Source: Gracilaria domingensis
Lineage: Eukaryota > Rhodophyta > Florideophyceae > Gracilariales > Gracilariaceae
Assembly: GCA_022539475.1 (NCBI GenBank)
Contig: VCMS01000007.1
Span: forward strand, 603,496 to 667,495
Direction: 5' to 3'
Length of the DNA stretch: 64,000 bases
Part shown: positions 49,020 to 58,440 of the stretch, piece by piece
Layout: each line of letters opens with the position of its first letter
How positions within the stretch are numbered: the stretch's first letter is position 1
Made by a program: the position numbers and the translations under genes
The notes under the pieces: model-generated
Seen by the model: only the letters and a program-made list of their open reading frames with translations
The model's database searches: none
Told to the model about the DNA's origin: nothing

Positions 49020-50823
49020 GAAAACTCTCCCCGCCAATAGTTTGCACATTAGTTGCCATGAAGGCTAACTCAAATTGATACTTCATCTTCTTGCCTGACC
49101 AAAAATCTATCCCATTTCAGGCATGTCTCCATCATATTGGAAAGCATCATGCTGTCAATATGATCGGACAGTGTCCCTGTTTTATTCACACAGACTGTTT
49201 TTGCATAGGATGAGCCGCCATAATATCAAAAGTTCTTATTGTTCTACGTTAGAACTTCTAACGTACCATCTTTCACCCATTTTGCGCCCATCAGGCTTAC
49301 CCCCCCCCCCCCCCCCCCCCCCCCTGGCCCACGTCCTTGATTTCTCTTTCTGTTTTCTGTCCTGCCATACTATGCCTGTTGCAACTCACGCTTGCAACTC
49401 TGAGCAAAAACACTGAGCCGCAGGCATTTCATTCTGAAGCTACAGCGGAGCCCCGTGTTGAACCACTCCGTGTCGCTTTTGGAGCAATGGTTGTAGAAGA
49501 ATCCAAACATCTCAACTATTACTAATCCTGTTTCGTTCAGAAGCCGCGCTCGCCGCATCTCCAAAAGGCCCGGATTTGCCAACTTTGCCTCGGCTTGTTT
49601 CTCAGCGTAGGCCTCAACTTTCTTATATTCGGCAGTTGGATAGCAGGTGCGAAATCAAAAGGGTTACCATCGACAGTAAATAAAGTCTCTCTCTACCTCA
49701 GACAGGGAACTTGAGCTATTGTAGCCCTATGCATGAGTCATCTGGTACCATGAAACTTGGTAAATTGGATGTGCGAATACAAGTTTCAAAAGTTGTGTGC
49801 AACATATTGGTGTTGTTTAAGATTCCTAGTAGCAAACAAAGGACTAAACGCAAGCATCGCTCTGAGTCACAGACGTTGCATTACAGTCAATTCCAAGATG
49901 GAAACCTCATCAACTTGAGAAAAGCATGGTACCTTCTTGTAGTTTCGTCATGACTACCAATCCGGTTCAAAGCCAAAAGAACAAAACTTGTCCTACTGCC
50001 TTTCGCTGCAGTTTACAGCAGAACAATTGATGAATGACGTAAGTGATTCTTCTCCTCTGTTCTCTTCTTTTTAAATCTGCTCCACCCGGCTACGAACTAG
50101 AACGGCGGATTCAACGCGACGTAGTTTGTTTCGCAAGCAATAATGAAGAAGAAACCCCAACGAAATAAACTAAGGTACAAATCTGAAGCAACCTTGTCAC
50201 CAGAGTGGAAAACTCTTCGGCGCAGTTGAATTACGTGTTCGTAGAGAAAGACAGAGAATCATGTACAGCATCATGTCTGTGGTCTATCAGCAAAGCCGGG
50301 AACGATATTCGTCACTGATGCAAAATTCTTCATCTTCTCCAATGTCAACCGAAGCGTGACAACAGTTCACCTGGTACAGCCCGTGTCACTCTTAGTGCAA
50401 TGTCCCTGTATGATATTTCCGTCAAGGAAAGTCATAAAGGATTTTGGCTCGACGAAAGTCGCCTATTCGAATTCGTCAAATCAGAGCAATTGCTCGGCTA
50501 CGCAAGTCACTCTTGACGCAGAATTGCTTCACAAGGAATCGTGTCGAACATTAGTCATGAATCACGGTAGAGTTTCGTTTTCGGAAGAGCTTGTCAAGTA
50601 GCCCATCTTGGAAACAAAACAATTATGTTCCCACAACGAATTGCGTGTCGAAAGTACCCATCCAAGAGTATAAAAGCAGCTCTTTACCCTTCAGAATGGG
50701 AGAAGGCAGCTCTCAAATCTTTGTGCAACCCAGTGGAAATGCATACAGTTCTCCTTTATCTTTCGCCCTTCTTTATCCATCTTGCCAAACTTTCCTCGGA
50801 AATTGATACGTTGAAAGCTACTC
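49020..50823. other. Intergenic region with a long poly-C tract
   Basis: 1.8 kb with only short ORFs. The last 190 bp before 50824 resemble the sequence upstream of the paralogue at 5446 (AATTGCGTGTC at 50639-50649, CCCATCCA, then an A-rich stretch), so they are probably the promoter of that small gene. Confidence 0.5.
49300..49324. repeat. Poly-C tract, 25 bases
   Basis: An uninterrupted run of 25 C. The complementary poly-G could form G-quadruplex structures; homopolymer length may also be affected by sequencing error. Confidence 0.9.
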
Positions 50824-51225
50824 ATGATGGAGCTTGAAAACGTTGTCATGGAAACCCCTTGCGTCTATGAAATGGAGGTGGAGCTGGAGCTTCTTCCCAT
50901 GGATATAGACTATGCAGCTTGGGAAGGGGTTCCATTTCCGGAGGCTATGGATTTGGAAAACGCGGAATCCGACGCGAGCGGACCGGAGGTGAATCGCACA
51001 GGAAGGAAGCGGAAGAGAGAAGATGAAGAAAGGCCTCGTCGGAGACGACGACTGGACCCGTTCACACCTATGGTCGACGACGAGTCTCCTTGGCCTTTTC
51101 CATTCATTGCCGACTTGTCGTTGAACTTCGCTCCCACGGTTGAATCAATCACTCGTGGGATAGCGCAGTTGGCCATCTCTTCTCCGCTTGAAGCAGCAGA
51201 AGCTGAACAACTTCCTCGCCTTTAA
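50824..51225 (+). CDS. Small basic protein of a lineage-specific family (copy 2)
   Basis: A 133-aa ORF with ATG at 50824. The N-terminal 60 residues are acidic. Then RKRKREDEERPRRRRRLD (about 60-77, nuclear-localisation-like) leads to a Pro/Asp/Phe-rich stretch and TVESITRGIAQLAIS, ending EQLPRL. It shares order and motifs with the ORF at 5446; the 5' flanks are also alike. The two copies are 45 kb apart and on the same strand. The function is unknown, and a nuclear location is inferred. It ends 139 bp from the convergent gene below. Confidence 0.62.
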   Translation: MMELENVVMETPCVYEMEVELELLPMDIDYAAWEGVPFPEAMDLENAESDASGPEVNRTGRKRKREDEERPRRRRRLDPFTPMVDDESPWPFPFIADLSLNFAPTVESITRGIAQLAISSPLEAAEAEQLPRL

Positions 51226-51364
51226 GTACGATTCACAGGTATTGGAGACGGCGGGTATGATTTCCGTCCGAATTGCGATGTGCAAAGGTTCACGTGACGT
51301 GGACAGAAGGTCGAGCATTTGAGCCCCAACGGTGAACAAGTGGAATTGCTTGGAATGAACGGCT

Positions 51365-51878
51365 TTACTTGGATTCCTCGTCAAGACTCTTTATGAAATC
51401 CAAGTATTCTCTTTGCTCATCTGTGAGGCCGTCACCCCCACCCGCGGCATGATCGGCAATTGCTTGTTGCACTTCATCAGATTCAAGGACATGCTTTGCT
51501 GCATCCATCCAGAACTCAGTTTCCTTACGTGGGTCACGCCCAAACGCATCCTGAAATGAAGACGCGTGTCAGCAGTCGGCTATAGTATGTCGCATTAATT
51601 CGAGACTAACGTACCGTTTCCGATTGTGGGTCGAATCTATAATTGAAGGGTCGCTCAGCACTCTCTCCTTCTCCTTTGCACTCGAAGTCTTGATCTCCGC
51701 GACTGGAATTCGGTCCCATAGTTGAAACCACCCGTTGATTTTGTATCCTCGCGACACGGTATGCGTGATTGCTTCGGGATGGCTGTACGTTTCTTGCTGA
51801 ACACGAGTGGATTGGTCCGGAAAAGGGACTGACAAAGGCCTTCGTGGTCGGGCGTATTTCCAAACAACTCAAATTCAT
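51365..51878 (-). CDS. Small protein, possibly organelle-targeted (2 exons: 51878-51615, 51550-51365)
   Basis: Spliced here to 149 aa. Exon 1 (ATG at 51876-51878, MNLSCLEIRPTTKAF) has 88 codons and ends PQSET before GTACGT. Exon 2, after TTTCAG, reads DAFGRDPRKETEFWMDAAKH and EQREYLDFIKSLDEESK. Residues 1-60 are Ser/Arg/Asn-rich with few acids, as in a transit peptide; the remainder is acidic and probably helical. The match of phase, donor and acceptor and the sharp compositional change support the model. No family was recognised. Exon 2 alone is too short to stand out as an ORF. Confidence 0.6.
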
Positions 51879-52461
51879 GGCGACTGAACCGCTACTTCAC
51901 CGGAATGAAGCTTCAGCGCCAGGAATTGATGTTCGCTCAACTACCCGGCAGAAGCTGCAAGGAGACCTTAAATACGCAACGCATGGAATTCGGTCGTCAA
52001 AGCACTTGTGTGACGTTACCCGCTCCAAAACTTTTCCAGACTGGGCAACGCGAGACTTTAGTCGACGAGAAACCTTTCAACTTGTGCCTCCTTCGTTTCC
52101 ATTTGCAGCGTATCGCTTCATTTTCTTGCCAGTCAACTGCACTGCGGGGCTTCTCACTCAATGCACGGAGATTTTGAGGTCAGGTTATTTGAAATGACAC
52201 GGTGTGCACATGCTCCCAGATTTCAAAACAGATTTGTGTACAGTAAGCGTTCAGTCACATTACCTTCGTAGATTCACGAGTCTGATGCGGATTGTGCCAT
52301 TGGCAACTTGCCAGTGCTTTGTCTCGCTCATTTCTGTTTCGAAGTACAAAGGTGCTAGCCGTAGTGTCTGGAAGGGAGTTGGTCTGAAACACATTTCTTG
52401 CGGTTTGCGTGAACTCCTCAACTAAGTTACTCAGAGCTGATCAAGGAGGGTTTACTGAGAT
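51879..52461. other. Divergent intergenic region upstream of rnpA
   Basis: 583 bp with no supported gene. ORFs that run from 51769 across this interval are antisense to the 149-aa gene and lack a domain. Confidence 0.5.
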
Positions 52462-53199
52462 ATGCAGAGCTTCGTGGCACCTATGCTTTTCATCCGTCGA
52501 CCTCCTTCCATGGAATGCTGTGACAAACCAGTACCACGAGCTCGCCGTCTAAGTCTCCCAACGTTTCGGGAGAGGCGATACTTACAAGATATGCATATCG
52601 AGCGAGCGAAAGGGAGACCAATTAGGTTTGCAAATACGGAAACCTTCAATCTTAAGATTTGGCCTCTGACGGTGACGAAGCCGCAGGATGACAGATATGC
52701 GTTTTCGTTTGCTCAGTTTATGGAAAGGGTAAACGAAGAACAGACCGGGATTTCAAAACACCAAGAATCTGAGTTCGACTACGAGAACACTCTTCACACC
52801 GCAATGAAGGAACAGCTTGAAGGGGAAAGCATATATTTCGAGGACGAGCATGCAATTGCAGACGGACTGAATGACCCAGAACCTGGTCTTTGCCCTGTTC
52901 GCTTTGAAATCCCAAGATGGGCTTACATTGCGCGTATAAGGGCACCTAAAGGCGTTTTGGGGAAACGTGCAGTTCAACGAAATCGTGCGAAACGACGCAT
53001 ACGAGCCGCGGCCGCGCAGATCATGCCCAACCATGCCAAGCGTGGATATGAATACATATTCTCCGCCCTTCCAGAGAGCTTAACATCCCCATTCTCAGCA
53101 ATTCTAGAAGATGTCGAACAGTCCTTGCGCACCACGTTTTCATGGGTAAACCAATTGGGAGAAGAGGAACTACGCAGAGACATGTACTGCAAACGCTAG
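52462..53199 (+). CDS. rnpA: Bacterial-type RNase P protein (RnpA), nuclear encoded, probably plastid
   Basis: A 245-aa ORF with ATG at 52462. The C-terminal part matches RnpA: WAYIARIRAPKGVLGKRAVQ, then the signature RNRAKRRIRAAAAQIMPN (about 172-189), then GYEYIFSALPESLTSPFSAI and DVEQSLR. The N-terminal 45 residues are basic and hydroxyl-rich, suitable for targeting. Residues 55-145 are a non-bacterial insertion or extension rich in acidic residues, and the bacterial protein is only about 115 aa. RnpA assists the catalytic RNase P RNA in tRNA 5' maturation. A plastid location is inferred because red-algal plastid genomes can carry rnpB. Confidence 0.85.
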   Translation: MQSFVAPMLFIRRPPSMECCDKPVPRARRLSLPTFRERRYLQDMHIERAKGRPIRFANTETFNLKIWPLTVTKPQDDRYAFSFAQFMERVNEEQTGISKHQESEFDYENTLHTAMKEQLEGESIYFEDEHAIADGLNDPEPGLCPVRFEIPRWAYIARIRAPKGVLGKRAVQRNRAKRRIRAAAAQIMPNHAKRGYEYIFSALPESLTSPFSAILEDVEQSLRTTFSWVNQLGEEELRRDMYCKR

Positions 53200-53497
53200 T
53201 ACCTCCTCCAAGGCGGCATTGGAAGAGCATGTGTACCACCAACCTCATCCTTCATCACAAGCAAAACTTGGTGCACATGTCAGATGCCAAAGTCATTCAT
53301 GGCAAGAAAAGATGGTGACAATAGGAAGGTGCTCGTCCTAGAGTTGCTCTCGTGTCGTGAACATAGCCACATCGATATGCTTTCATTTTCAAATCTGAGG
53401 GTCACCCTAAGGTCAGAACGGTCTGCAAGAATTAAGAGTGGTTCATCAACGTGGGAGCCATGAAAACTGCCAGGATTCCGATGTGTTTGGAAGCGAA

Positions 53498-55036
53498 CTA
53501 GCTGGATCCCACTAACGCCTCGACATCTCCTACTTCTTTAACTACATCTTTCGAAAGCACTTCTGGAGATTGCATGGGACTTCCGACGACAATATCGTCT
53601 TCAATGCGCATTCCAATACCTCTATATTGTACAGGTGCAGATATGTCATCAGCGCGGCAGTATAATCCTGGTTCAATAGTGATGACCATATTTTCTTTCA
53701 AAGGTGTCGATTTTGGTACATGATGTGTGTCATGGACATCCATGCCAAGGTAATGCCCAATCGCATGTGGAAAATACTTCGAATACTCGCCAGTGGTAAC
53801 CGCACTCTCCAGCGTGTGTCCCTTCATGAATCCAAGCTGCATTAGTCCATCTGTTAGTCGGCGTACGGCATACAAGTGAATCCCATCAAGTGATGCTGGA
53901 TCTCCTTCAACAGTACTCCCCTCTTTGGCTAGTGCGATGCACTGCTTCTGAACATCTAAAACGAGCTCGTACAAGTCTCTCTGAGGAGCAGAGAATGAAC
54001 CGGAAACTGGCCATGAGCGTGATACATCCGAGCAGTACCCATGCACCTCACATCCGGCATCCACCATCACAAAATCTCCACTGTTTGCAATGCTATTGTT
54101 CACCATGTAATGCAGTGTCGTACTATTGGAACCACTAGCCACAACTGATGGAAATGCCATGCGAAATGAACCGCGAGCTTTGCAACTGTACTCAATAGTT
54201 GCCTCGATGAACTTTTCTTCTATTGATTTGCTAGTCCCATTTAGTTTTGTCTTCGCCATGGCATCTGTCAATGCTGAGGATATTGTCTTCGCAGCTTGTC
54301 GCAACAGGTCAAGTTCAGCTCCGGATTTTATCACTCTCTGCTTGTTGACAAACGATTTTGGGGTGTACTCTCTGCTCCATTTAGAAACAAGAGCCTTTTG
54401 ATCATCGGTTTCTAGTTGCTGTAAGAGGGATGTAATCGAAGTATTTATAGAAGGTTCGAAGTGAAAAGATTGCATCTTGGAAAGGATCATGGATATGTAC
54501 TTCGGGAGTTCTTTGGTCATCTGAACCCGATCAACGCCAAAGTATGCTCGAATTTCGTTACCAGTTCCACACAATGGACCTTCCCAAACTTCGCGAGATG
54601 CATCCCGTGGTTCCACGAAGAGAGTAAAGCGTGTATGCTCATCAAAACGCTCCACTACCAAAAATGAGCCTGGCTCTGTCATTCCGCATAGATACATCAG
54701 ATCCGTATTGTGGTGGTACAAATAGGGGACATCCTCGGACATAAACTTCTGTGGATTGGATGGAAAAATGGTGACCGAATTGTTCGGCAAATCAGCAGCT
54801 ACTCGCGCCCGACGGTCCATGTACTCTACTCGAGATATTCCTGGAGTAACTTCATTTGAAGACATAAGATGTGCATGTGTATACGAAGTGGGTTGCGACA
54901 ACTGTCGTTCTATGGAAAAACTGCCCCTATTTGGGCTTGGAACGGTGGTGGTCCCCGTAGTGCGCATCGAACGCCATGTTCGCCAGCCAAACGATGGTGG
55001 CTTGCATCGCGGAATTAATCGTGAGAAAAGCGACAT
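53498..55036 (-). CDS. Xaa-Pro aminopeptidase 3 / Icp55-type mitochondrial peptidase
   Basis: A 512-aa intronless ORF with ATG at 55034-55036. Residues 1-45 are Arg/Ser/Thr-rich without acids (MSLFSRLIPRCKPPSFGW), a mitochondrial presequence. Then come the aminopeptidase-P N-terminal domain (YMDRRARVAADLPNNSVTIF) and the pita-bread catalytic fold. All five metal ligands are visible: D in FVMVDAGCE, D in YCSDVSRSW, H in FPHAIGHYLGMDVHD, E in VITIEPGLY and E in GMRIEDDIV. Icp55 removes one residue after the mitochondrial processing peptidase cut. GTACCAGGGGTAA, a relaxed form of the recurring palindrome, is 157 bp upstream. Confidence 0.92.
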   Translation of the reverse strand: MSLFSRLIPRCKPPSFGWRTWRSMRTTGTTTVPSPNRGSFSIERQLSQPTSYTHAHLMSSNEVTPGISRVEYMDRRARVAADLPNNSVTIFPSNPQKFMSEDVPYLYHHNTDLMYLCGMTEPGSFLVVERFDEHTRFTLFVEPRDASREVWEGPLCGTGNEIRAYFGVDRVQMTKELPKYISMILSKMQSFHFEPSINTSITSLLQQLETDDQKALVSKWSREYTPKSFVNKQRVIKSGAELDLLRQAAKTISSALTDAMAKTKLNGTSKSIEEKFIEATIEYSCKARGSFRMAFPSVVASGSNSTTLHYMVNNSIANSGDFVMVDAGCEVHGYCSDVSRSWPVSGSFSAPQRDLYELVLDVQKQCIALAKEGSTVEGDPASLDGIHLYAVRRLTDGLMQLGFMKGHTLESAVTTGEYSKYFPHAIGHYLGMDVHDTHHVPKSTPLKENMVITIEPGLYCRADDISAPVQYRGIGMRIEDDIVVGSPMQSPEVLSKDVVKEVGDVEALVGSS

Positions 55037-56018
55037 GAGATAAAGACAAAAGTTTGCAAGGCAGTTAACGTCGTACGTCTTGCTCTGCGCGATGAGAAGT
55101 GCAAGAGGGGCCGAATTCTTAGATTTGCACGTTCGTAAAATTCACCGATCAGAATGTTTCCTAAACATAACACAGAAGCACAGACAAACCGTGTACCAGG
55201 GGTAACTTAGATCACGTCATCAAGACTGCGGCGCTCAGTTCGAGGGTGATTTGATTTGATGAAAGCCCGACTAGCTGAGCTATAGATGCGCAACGGCGAG
55301 CACAATCCATCGAGCAATACACGTGTGGAGAGATGCAAAAAAACGCTTCCTGTTTTCACGTGCATGAGGTGTTCATCGCTTCGAAGGAAGTGGGCAGCCG
55401 CGGGCAAGAAGGCGTTGAATTATGTCTGCACAGACGTCGCCTGCTGGGGATTTCGCTTCCACGTTACTTCGGACGTCTTCCAGTGGAGGATCTTTGAAAA
55501 CACATTTCATAGCTGCAAACGCCCGTAGCAACGCACTACACAGACCCTGGTTTGACTCGTGAGCACCCATAGCACGTTTTGCCCAGCAAACGTACACACT
55601 GTCTGGCTTCGTCGCGAAATCCAGGTGGTATTACAGTTGGTTAGATTAGAGCAAAATTCGTAGCTCTTCCACAACGTTTTCTCTCATGCACGAGGGCGAT
55701 GTCTTTGAAGAATCTTTGATGCACGCAGACTGGCAGTTGAAGGAAAAACGTTACGTTTGTAGACTTCACTTTTCTCCATCATACACCAGCGAGGATCAAT
55801 CCCATGAGGAATCAATAAATAGAAATTAATTAACCCCGAAGCTGTTTAGAATAATCACTGTTCCGTGTTCTTTCTGTGACTCGCTCGCTTCCAAACTCCA
55901 GCAAAAAGCTGGCTCCAGCATTTGTTCCAACCCTCCCGACTCACTTCTGCCGAAAGTTGAGAACTTTTGGCTATTGTTTCTTACTTTCCCCGAGGTCGCT
56001 ACCAAAGCATACAAACCG
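55037..56018. other. Intergenic region upstream of the RBX1 array
   Basis: About 980 bp. It contains a relaxed GTACC element (55193-55205) near the peptidase gene and, from about 55782, the first copy of the repeat unit that carries RBX1. No other gene was seen. Confidence 0.5.
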
Positions 56019-56536
56019 ATGGCGCAAGCAGGCTCGTCTTCCAATATGGAAATCGATACTCCCGCCGGACCGGCTCCGCCTCCGGCTGAGGAGAAACCCA
56101 AACCGCGATTCGAGATAAAGAAGTACAACGCAGTCGCTCTGTGGGCTTGGGGTACGTCCTCTTTTGATATCCATCCTTCGAAACCCTCTGAAAGCTAACC
56201 CTTCACTCTCTCTGGGGCTGTTTTCTTCTTTCAGACATGGTGGTCGACAACTGTGCTATTTGCCGTAACCACATTATGGACGCCTGTATTGAATGCCAGG
56301 CGAAACAAACCGCTCCTGGCGGAGAGGATTGCAATGTTGCTTGGGGCGTTTGCAATCATGCGTTCCATTTCCATTGCATTTCGTAAGTTCTTTGTACTGC
56401 ACTTTGTGTATAAGCACAGTCTCACTAACTCATAGGCTTTTGTTCTGCCACGTAACGTAATAGGCGATGGTTGAAGACTCGTGAAGTATGCCCCCTAGAC
56501 AACTCCGAGTGGGAATTCCAGAAGTACGGCCGTTAG
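56019..56536 (+). CDS. RBX1: RBX1 RING-box protein, tandem copy 1 (3 exons: 56019-56151, 56235-56382, 56464-56536)
   Basis: Spliced here to 117 aa; human RBX1 has 108. Exon 1: [17 protein letters not shown], a Pro-rich linker, then [18 protein letters not shown]. Exon 2: [40 protein letters not shown]. Exon 3: [20 protein letters not shown] and KYGR plus stop. All zinc ligands of the RBX1 finger are present. RBX1 is the RING subunit of cullin-RING ubiquitin ligases. The upstream frame is open without a better start. Intron 1 is 83 bp and intron 2 is 81 bp. Confidence 0.93.
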
Positions 56537-56560
56537 CCAAACACAAAGGTTTGATCATTC

Positions 56561-56644
56561 TTCCTAGTGAGAGAACTCTTCTTTCAACAGAAACGCTATG
56601 CGGCACGCCGGAATTAGGCTGTTATATCCATAAATAGAGAGAGA
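56561..56644 (+). mobile_element. 84-bp retroposon tail downstream of RBX1 copy 1, target site GATCATTC
   Basis: Flanked by GATCATTC (56553-56560, 56645-56652). It contains CCGGAATTAGG and ends ATAAATAGAGAGAGA. Tandem copy 3 has the uninterrupted site (58388-58395), which proves insertion. Confidence 0.8.
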
Positions 56645-56950
56645 GATCATTCACGTAATCATTGCAGGTGTTTCCCAGAGCGTTGGGCAACATTCTAGGC
56701 CAAGTTTTTCTTGTTATGTACTATATAGCAGGAAGTGGACTATCCTTGTACATCAAACACCAGCGACCAATACCATGAGGGATTAATAAATAGAATCTAA
56801 TTAACCCCCGTCTATGTTCTTTTTGACTCGCCTCCAGCAAAAAGCTCCAGCATTTGTTCCACCCCTCGCGACTCACTTCTGCCGAAAGTTGAGAACTTTT
56901 GGCTATTGATTCTTACTTTCCCCGAGGTCGCTACCAAAGCATACAAACCG

Positions 56951-57003
56951 ATGGCGCAAGCAGGCTCGTCTTCTAATATGGAAATCGATACTCCCGCCGG
57001 ACT

Positions 57004-57046
<43 letters not shown>

Positions 57047-57439
57047 CCTCTGGCTGAGGAGAAACCCAAACCGCGATTCGAGATAAAGAAGGACAACGCA
57101 GTTGCTCTGTGGGCTTGGGGCTGTTTTCTTCTTTCAGACGTGGTGGTCGACAACTGTCCTATTTGCCGTAACCACATTATGGACGCCTGTATTGAATGCC
57201 AGGCGAAACAAACCGCTCCTGGCGGAGAGGATTGCAATGTTGCTTGGGGCGTTTGCAATCATGCGTTCCATTTCCATTGCATTTCGTAAGTTCTTTGTAC
57301 TGCACTTTGTGTATAAGCACAGTCTCACTAACTCATAGGCTTTTGTTCTGCCACGTAACGTAATAGGCGATGGTTGAAGACTCGTGAAGTATGCCCCCTA
57401 GACAACTCCGAGTGGAAGTTCCAGAAGTACGGCCGTTAG
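56951..57439 (+). CDS. RBX1: RBX1 RING-box protein, tandem copy 2 with intron remnant (2 exons: 56951-57285, 57367-57439)
   Basis: As copy 1, but intron 1 has lost 65 bp including its donor. The last 18 bp of the intron remain and are in frame, adding GCFLLS between WAW and DVVVDNC. The linker is expanded by Pro-Ala repeats (GGCTCC triplet pairs), and WEFQ near the C terminus has become WKFQ. The result is a 135-aa open protein, provided the 18 bp are translated. The insertion lies in the strand that binds the cullin in RBX1, so function may be reduced; it could be a decaying copy. Confidence 0.8.
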
Positions 57440-57463
57440 CCAAACACAAAGGTTTGATCATTC

Positions 57464-57547
57464 TTCCTAATGAGAGAACTCTTCTTTCAACAGAAACGCT
57501 ATGCGGCACGCCGGAATTAGGCTGTTATATCCGTAAATAGAGAGAGA
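57464..57547 (+). mobile_element. 84-bp retroposon tail downstream of RBX1 copy 2, target site GATCATTC
   Basis: A second copy of the same insertion, flanked by GATCATTC at 57456-57463 and 57548-57555, inherited by tandem duplication with copy 1. Confidence 0.8.
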
Positions 57548-57853
57548 GATCATTCACGTAATCATTGCAGGTGTTGCCCAGAGCGTTGGGCAACATTCTA
57601 GGCCAAGTTTTTCTTGTTATGTACTATATAGCAGGAAGTGGACTATCCTTGTACATCAAACACCAGCGACCAATACCATGAGGGATTAATAAATAGAATC
57701 TAATTAACCCCCGTCTATGTTCTTTTTGACTCGCCTCCAGCAAAAAGCTCCAGCATTTGTTCCACCCCTCGCGACTCATTTCCGCCGAAAGTTGAGAACT
57801 TTTGGCTATTGATTCTCACTTTCCCCGAGGTCGCTGCCAAAGCATACAAACCG

Positions 57854-58371
57854 ATGGCGCAAGCAGGCTCGTCTTCTAATATGGAAATCGATACTCCCGC
57901 CGGACCGGCTCCGCCTCTGGCTGAGGAGAAACCCAAACCGCGATTCGAGATAAAGAAGTACAACGCAGTCGCTCTGTGGGCTTGGGGTACGTCCTCTTTT
58001 GATATCCATCCTTCGAAACCCTCTGAAAGCTAACCTTTCACTCTCTCTGGGGCTGTTTTCTTCTTTCAGACATGGTGGTCGACAACTGTGCTATTTGCCG
58101 TAACCACATTATGGACGCCTGTATTGAATGCCAGGCGAGACAAACCGCTCCTGGCGGAGAGGATTGCAATGTTGCTTGGGGCGTTTGCAATCATGCGTTC
58201 CATTTCCACTGCATTTCGTAAGTTCTTTGTACTGCACTTTGTGTATAAGCACAGTCTCACTAACCCATGTGCTTTTGTTCTGCCACGTAACATAACAGGC
58301 GATGGTTGAAGACTCGTGAAGTATGCCCCCTAGACAACTCCGAGTGGGAATTCCAGAAGTACGGCCGTTAG
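57854..58371 (+). CDS. RBX1: RBX1 RING-box protein, tandem copy 3 (3 exons: 57854-57986, 58070-58217, 58299-58371)
   Basis: Same exon lengths as copy 1 (133, 148 and 73 nt), giving 117 aa. The protein differs only at a few sites (for example PPLAEE for PPPAEE, QARQ for QAKQ). It lacks the retroposon insertion in its 3' flank and so keeps the ancestral site. Confidence 0.93.
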
Positions 58372-58440
58372 TCAAACACAGAGGTTTGATCATTCACGTA
58401 ATCATTGCAAAGGGCAACATCCTAGGACGACTTTTTCTTG

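Larger units (their letters stand above)
55782..58440. repeat. Tandem array of three RBX1-bearing units, about 0.8-0.97 kb each
   Basis: Units begin near 55782, 56751 and 57652 with ACCAGCGA...CCATGAGG, then AATCAATAAATAG or ATTAATAAATAG. The third is shorter because it lacks the 84-bp insertion and part of the spacer. Units 2 and 3 share a nearly identical 5' flank; unit 1 has a more diverged one. Confidence 0.85.
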
